Notes under the pieces: model-generated
What the model was told of the DNA's origin: nothing
Database searches by the model: none
The model's input: only the letters and a program-made list of their open reading frames with translations
Position numbers and translations under genes: made by a program
Assembly: GCA_041490205.1 (NCBI GenBank)
Contig: JBGPSQ010000031.1
Location: 1-19,564, forward strand
Origin: DATDDB01 sp041490205
GTDB taxonomy: Bacteria > Pseudomonadota > Gammaproteobacteria > Burkholderiales > Gallionellaceae
Direction: 5' to 3'
Length of the DNA stretch: 19,564 nucleotides
Part shown: positions 16,058 to 19,564 of the stretch, piece after piece
Layout of the letters: the number at the start of each line of letters is the position of its first letter
Position numbering within the stretch: the first letter of the stretch is position 1

Positions 16058-16585
16058 TCATTCTTCCACATGAGGGTTTGGAGGAGGCATTACTGAAGAA
16101 TGGTGGCTCACGATCAACCACCCTTTCCCGCCAAAGTATTTATAGACGAAGGTGTAACGGGCACGAAGCGGATTGGGGGTGTCAGGTTTTGGACGAGTAA
16201 ACCTGAATGTATAGTAACCCGAGTCAACTGCCATATTACAAGCACCAATCTCGATCATATTTACCTTCGGGTCTATTACCGCTGAAGGCTCTTCCGCCGT
16301 GAACTTTTTGAAATACGCCAACTTCTTGTCTTTTGCTATTCTCGCTTCATCCGATAATGTTGGAAGAAGGATGGAGTCATCTGCGTAGAGCCCTACAACT
16401 GTTTGTGCAGTTTTATCTTTCAGGGCGTCATTCCATCTAGTGAACAAGCGTCGTATCTCATCTGGATTAGTTCGCGCGCAAAGTTCCGAGCTCGCCTGCG
16501 CAGCAGGTTGTTCTGGAGGCTTTGAATCACCACATCCTGCAATGCCAAGTGCAAGGGCTATCAACAACACCATCTTTTTTATCAT
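16058..16585 (-). CDS. Predicted lipoprotein of the SgcJ/EcaC (SnoaL-like) family
   Basis: A 175-residue protein. The ATG at 16585-16583 is preferred because AGGGAG lies eight bases upstream and the protein then begins with a lipoprotein signal, MIKKMVLLIALALGIAGC (Cys18 lipidated); an upstream ATG at 16666 adds residues with no signal character. The mature domain is a cone-shaped SnoaL/NTF2-like fold of the SgcJ/EcaC (CaMKII-association-like) type: RRLFTRWNDALKDKTAQTVV, LYADDSILLPTLSDEARI, GACNMAVDSGYYTFRF and ARYTFVYKYFGGKGWLIVSHHSS. Members called oxidoreductases in databases have no proven reaction; a periplasmic binding or scaffold role is equally possible. It is adjacent to tRNA-Ser and shares orientation with the YcxB-like gene. 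Confidence 0.88.
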   Translation of the reverse strand: MIKKMVLLIALALGIAGCGDSKPPEQPAAQASSELCARTNPDEIRRLFTRWNDALKDKTAQTVVGLYADDSILLPTLSDEARIAKDKKLAYFKKFTAEEPSAVIDPKVNMIEIGACNMAVDSGYYTFRFTRPKPDTPNPLRARYTFVYKYFGGKGWLIVSHHSSVMPPPNPHVEE

Positions 16586-16702
16586 TTTCCGGCTCCCTGT
16601 TATCTGGAAAAAAGGCAGTGCGATGAAGCCTTGATTCCGGTTAGTTATTGGGGATGCGCATGGCAACCCGGGAGCATGCTAGCGCTAAATTGGCGGGCTG
16701 TA

Positions 16703-16722
16703 ACCTATCAGAAGTGATAGGT
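16703..16722. repeat. Short perfect inverted repeat upstream of the SnoaL-like lipoprotein gene
   Basis: ACCTATCA (16703-16710) and TGATAGGT (16715-16722) with a GAAG loop. It lies between the YcxB-like stop and the lipoprotein gene; it has no T-run, so it is either an operator or a weak stem. Confidence 0.5.
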
Positions 16723-16773
16723 CATCCACGGGGAAGGTTTGCCGAAGTCCTGCCGGAACAGTATCTACGCTGG

Positions 16774-17286
16774 CTATTTCCCTCGCCTGGTTATTCGCGG
16801 AATGTGCCGCTCAAGCATCTGATCGAAAGCCTGCCGTTGCCCTTCATCCAGAAAAGCCCGCCTTGGGATCACGGTGAAATGGTGCGTGCCGTAGTAAAGC
16901 ACGTATGAGCTGGCATCTATCACTGCCCGTGAATACATGTCCCACTTGAGCTGCGAATCCATGTGCGCCGTGCGGAAATGGATGCCATCAGGCGAAAACG
17001 TGAGCGAATAATCGTCGAGGAATTTAGGCTCGCGGCGGAAGGCCCATTTCGGGACGATCGTGAACGCGGCAATAAGCAGCAGGGCAAACACAGCGGCAAC
17101 CACAACGCACGCGACCCCCAGCCAATGCTGGCCAGGCAAGCCCCAGAGGTATGCGCCGCCCGCCGCAACGACAGCGATGCTGGCAATATCCGTGAGTAAA
17201 CGCAGGTGCGTGGCGTAATGCGCGCGCAATGCCCGCGCATAATCGCTCTCGGTGTAGCGGAAGGAAAGATTGATGGGTGTATTCAC
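16774..17286 (-). CDS. YcxB-like membrane protein
   Basis: A 170-residue protein with a GTG start at 17286-17284, preceded by GGGAG. Two predicted membrane helices (about 30-50 and 55-76) follow an N-terminal SFRYTESDY segment. The C-terminal soluble part contains the YcxB-type pattern FSPDGIHFRTAHMDSQLKWD then SYVLYYGTHHFTVIPRRAF and a closing helix. The family has no known function; the C-terminal domain resembles PH-like folds. Its start lies 7 bases from a 35-bp copy of the 3' end of the C13 peptidase gene, so before the DUF4424 segment was inserted this gene probably followed the peptidase directly, with the peptidase stop 8 bases before the GTG. That suggests an original peptidase-YcxB operon. 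Confidence 0.8.
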   Translation of the reverse strand: MNTPINLSFRYTESDYARALRAHYATHLRLLTDIASIAVVAAGGAYLWGLPGQHWLGVACVVVAAVFALLLIAAFTIVPKWAFRREPKFLDDYSLTFSPDGIHFRTAHMDSQLKWDMYSRAVIDASSYVLYYGTHHFTVIPRRAFLDEGQRQAFDQMLERHIPRITRRGK

Positions 17287-17292
17287 AGGCTC

Positions 17293-17327
17293 CCTACCCC
17301 GGTTCCCCCGGACAGTTTTCCGGGCAG
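17293..17327 (-). repeat. 35-bp direct repeat, copy A (orphan end of the C13 peptidase gene)
   Basis: Matches 18433-18467 in 34 of 35 bases. On the minus strand it encodes CPENCPGEPG and a TAG stop, exactly as the end of the C13 peptidase gene; the only difference (17303 versus 18443) is the synonymous GAA/GAG change. It contains a hairpin CCCGGA/TCCGGG (17307-17312, 17319-17324). Confidence 0.93.
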
Positions 17328-17430
17328 TTCATGTATGCGGTGAGGCACGAACCGCATCGTTCGAGTGATTGACAGGCTGTTCCCCGCGCGACTGATGCGG
17401 CTCATTTCATTCACCGCATTCTATCTCGCT

Positions 17431-18375
17431 TTAGTAGTTGTACACATGCAAAAAGTAAACAACCAGTGTATCTTGCGGCACGTAGTCAGTTTGTGAAAAT
17501 TCGAGCGTTGTAGGACTTGTTTTATCCGGCTTGCCGGGAAAACACATAGAAACAATTTCGTCCGACGACCCCTTCTTTATAATCAGTCTGAAATTTTTGA
17601 TGGTGCCCTTCCAATTCCGTCCAGTGCCAAGGATATATTCAACATCTTGAAATCCAGCCTTAAGGTTTCCGAACTCATCAAACCTTCCCCCAATTGATTT
17701 AATCGTTCTGTTGCCTAAACATGCCCCCTTGATGGCCGCTTTAGGAAATCTCTGGTAAAAGCCGGCAAACGGCTTGTATTCATGAACAACCTCTATTTCC
17801 TGTCCTGCAGGAAATGTCTGCTCCCAGTAGGCCGTTTCCTTGATTTTTCCATTGATAGCATTCAATTTTTTTATTGCCGCGTTTTGCTTTTCTGTCAATT
17901 TGCAGCCATATAGGATGGATCCCTCGATTTCCCCATGTAAACAATTAAAATCTTGGTTAAAAATCAGTTTGTCTGATAAACCGATTTTCCTAAGCTTGTC
18001 AGTAACATCAACATTATTGACCAGGAACACGCGATTTTTATTTACCGGCATCCTCGTTCCATTTACGAACATCTTGAATGAATCCAGCGGCCTTTGATTA
18101 TCTTCACCGCCCGCCAAGGCCCTGTAACCATTGAACCCCGGCATTGGAAAGGCCACTGTGGTCGTAATGTCGTGATCGGAAGTATTCAGAAAGTGATACG
18201 TTACCTTGATCTTTGATGTCGAAATTTCCAGCAGTTCCGAGACCATCTGGATGTCTTCAGTCTTCAATAGCTCCAGCCCCCCGACACCCACCCGGCCAGT
18301 TGAGTCATTTGCGTACGAACAAGTTGGAATCAGGATTGCCATCCATCCCAGCACCAGCCATTTGATTGGTTTCAT
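17431..18375 (-). CDS. DUF4424 family secreted protein
   Basis: A 314-residue protein with a signal peptide (MKPIKWLVLGWMAILIPTCS, cut near SYA-ND). The mature part matches the DUF4424 family: GGLELLKTEDIQMVSELLEI, VTYHFLNTSDHDITTTVAFPMP near the N-terminus, then a central TFPAGQEIEVVHEYKPF and a C-terminal NFRLIIKKGSSDEIVS with a hydrophobic end. Such proteins are exported, beta-rich and of unknown function; some are found near stress or envelope genes. The ATG at 18375-18373 directly follows GGGGGGAGG; the frame continues 45 codons upstream into the end of the peptidase gene, but those codons have no signal character. The gene is visibly AT-richer than its neighbours and lies between two copies of a 35-bp repeat, so horizontal acquisition is likely. 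Confidence 0.88.
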   Translation of the reverse strand: MKPIKWLVLGWMAILIPTCSYANDSTGRVGVGGLELLKTEDIQMVSELLEISTSKIKVTYHFLNTSDHDITTTVAFPMPGFNGYRALAGGEDNQRPLDSFKMFVNGTRMPVNKNRVFLVNNVDVTDKLRKIGLSDKLIFNQDFNCLHGEIEGSILYGCKLTEKQNAAIKKLNAINGKIKETAYWEQTFPAGQEIEVVHEYKPFAGFYQRFPKAAIKGACLGNRTIKSIGGRFDEFGNLKAGFQDVEYILGTGRNWKGTIKNFRLIIKKGSSDEIVSMCFPGKPDKTSPTTLEFSQTDYVPQDTLVVYFLHVYNY

Positions 18376-18432
18376 GCCTCCCCCCTTTTGGGGTTTGAAT
18401 GTTTGATCAGCAATTTCGAGGCAATCCAACCG

Positions 18433-18467
18433 CCTACCCCGGCTCCCCCGGACAGTTTTCCGGGCAG
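18433..18467 (-). repeat. 35-bp direct repeat, copy B (in-gene end of the C13 peptidase)
   Basis: The copy inside the intact peptidase gene; it matches 17293-17327 except for one synonymous base. The repeats are 1140 bp apart and share orientation. Hairpin CCCGGA (18447-18452)/TCCGGG (18459-18464). Confidence 0.93.
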
Positions 18468-19564
18468 CGCTGCTCATCGTCTTCCGCCGGTTCCGCTTGC
18501 AGGCCCACATGGCGCACTTTCAGTTTTTGCAGCACGCGGCCGATGTTTCGCCCCACATGGATTTGCGGGCCGGAAGCTTCCTCGCCTTCGCTTTTTTCGC
18601 GGTCGGCTATGCGGTTGCGCGCCTCGTCGAAGGCGCTGATGAAGGAGTCGTTGTGTTCCAGCGCCTGAACGAAATAGGCTTCGCCGAAATAGGTGTATTG
18701 AGTGATGTCGCCGCAGCCGTAGGCCACGTGGTCGCGGCGCGAGGCGGTGAGGATGAGGGTGTTGTCGTCCTTGAGCACATCGAGGAAGCCGCCGGAGTAG
18801 CAGGCCGAGACGACGATGACGCGGTTGCGGATGCCGCTCTTGTCCAGCAATTCCTTGAGTTTTTCCGCCTTGAGGTCGTTCATTTCCAGCGGGCTGAAGG
18901 AGACCGCGAGCCTGTGGTCCTGCGCACCGTGCGAACTTAAGAACAGGAACAGCACGTCGTTGTTCCTGTCCATGCGGCTGGAGAGGCCCTGCAATACGGC
19001 TTCCATGTTGTGCGTGTTGGCCAGCGGCGTGTCGCTCACCGTGTCATAGCTGTTGATCAGCACCAGCGAGCGCCCGGCGGTGTTGAAGCGGCGGTCCAGC
19101 AGGCCGCGCGCATAGCGCACTTCGTTGCCGAACTCATGTTCGCTGGCATCCCCGGCGAAGCCCACGAAATACAGGCCGGTTTCGCCGGGACGGCGCGGCT
19201 TCACGCCTTCCAGCACATGCCTGACCATGCCGGGCTGGCGGTAGTAGATGTCCTCCACATCGAGTTTCGCGGATTGGGAAAGTAAATCATCCCCTTCGTC
19301 GTCATCCTCGCCATCGTCCCCGCCGCCGCCCCCGCCATCGTCCCCGATGTTCCCATCCCCGTTCCCATCCTCCTCATCCTCGGCGGCGGCCAAGCCTGGG
19401 CCGGGCAGCTTGCCGCCGGGCGCTTTCCCGGCAGCCGTCTTGCCGGCATGCCGGGCGGCGGCATTGTCGGACTGCACCATGGCGGCATTGAGGTAGATGG
19501 CATCCTGCGGAAACAGCATGGACGCCGTGATATTGAGCAGGATATAGGCGCTGCCCATGAAAAC
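18434..19564 (-). CDS. C13-family (legumain-like, caspase-clan) peptidase, N-terminus beyond the window
   Basis: At least 376 residues; the frame continues out of the window, so the true start is uncertain (an ATG occurs at 19558-19556, but the first residues ILLNITASMLFP look like the end of a membrane segment). A Gly/Asp/Glu-rich linker (about residues 60-92 from that ATG, runs such as GDDGGGGGGDDGEDDDEGDD) separates it from the peptidase domain. The domain is of the C13 type: GLYFVGFAGDASEHEFGNEV, VLINSYDTVSDTPLANTHNM, then FLFLSSHGAQDH with catalytic His (codon 18931-18929) and VVSACYSGGF with catalytic Cys (codon 18802-18800). The C-terminus carries a Cys pair in CPENCPGEPG. The usual members are membrane-anchored with a cytoplasmic or periplasmic peptidase; the target is unknown. 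Confidence 0.92.
   Translation of the reverse strand, partial: VFMGSAYILLNITASMLFPQDAIYLNAAMVQSDNAAARHAGKTAAGKAPGGKLPGPGLAAAEDEEDGNGDGNIGDDGGGGGGDDGEDDDEGDDLLSQSAKLDVEDIYYRQPGMVRHVLEGVKPRRPGETGLYFVGFAGDASEHEFGNEVRYARGLLDRRFNTAGRSLVLINSYDTVSDTPLANTHNMEAVLQGLSSRMDRNNDVLFLFLSSHGAQDHRLAVSFSPLEMNDLKAEKLKELLDKSGIRNRVIVVSACYSGGFLDVLKDDNTLILTASRRDHVAYGCGDITQYTYFGEAYFVQALEHNDSFISAFDEARNRIADREKSEGEEASGPQIHVGRNIGRVLQKLKVRHVGLQAEPAEDDEQRCPENCPGEPG

Noticed and set aside
16648..16908. 86-codon plus-strand ORF between the SnoaL-like lipoprotein and YcxB-like genes
   Set aside because: It overlaps the conserved end of the YcxB-like gene on the other strand, and shows no ribosome binding site or recognisable domain.

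Overview
The window looks like a chromosome segment from a betaproteobacterium. This is inference from GC-rich coding sequence, proteobacterial promoters, and the protein types (ClpB, Prc, NadC, a DUF2239 protein, an RlmN-like enzyme without its usual neighbours, a tRNA-Ser with encoded CCA). A Nitrosomonadales/Gallionella-like lineage fits but is not proven. Housekeeping genes alternate with short accessory blocks.

Layout. 1-1121: the start of a secreted SH3-like protein (minus), then a 60-residue ORF and a DUF2335-like membrane protein (plus). 1125-1203: a perfect 31-bp inverted repeat between convergent genes. 1257-1938: a DUF2239 gene whose near-consensus promoter is embedded in a tandem palindromic operator. 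2028-3161: an RlmN-like radical SAM methyltransferase carrying an in-frame, REP-like palindromic insert. 3162-6135: the most unusual block. It holds a 105-residue protein and a 723-residue caspase-like protein that share one N-terminal domain; the large one ends in seven 47-residue repeats resembling a PLL/tectonin-type lectin beta-propeller. A 26-bp perfect direct repeat lies on either side of this block. 6232-8367: the periplasmic protease Prc. 8795-9819: two overlapping lipoprotein genes. 9890-12475: clpB with a sigma-32-type promoter, divergent from nadC (12602-13450). 13508-14895: a class I cytochrome c and two small membrane proteins. 14927-15987: a higBA toxin-antitoxin pair between an intact tRNA-Ser(UGA) and a 59-bp copy of that tRNA's 3' part. 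16058-17286: a SnoaL-like lipoprotein and a YcxB-like membrane protein. 17293-18467: a DUF4424 gene between two 35-bp copies of the 3' end of the neighbouring C13 peptidase gene. 18434-19564: that C13 (legumain/caspase-clan) peptidase, cut by the window edge.

Two themes stand out. First, two different clan-CD (caspase-fold) peptidases occur in the window, one fused to a putative glycan-binding propeller and accompanied by a free copy of its own N-terminal domain. Second, three cargo segments (caspase pair, higBA, DUF4424) each lie between direct repeats of 26-59 bp, and in each case one copy is part of a functional gene end. None encodes a visible recombinase. The tRNA-Ser/higBA and C13/DUF4424 cases are well supported by the sequence; the 26-bp case is less clear.
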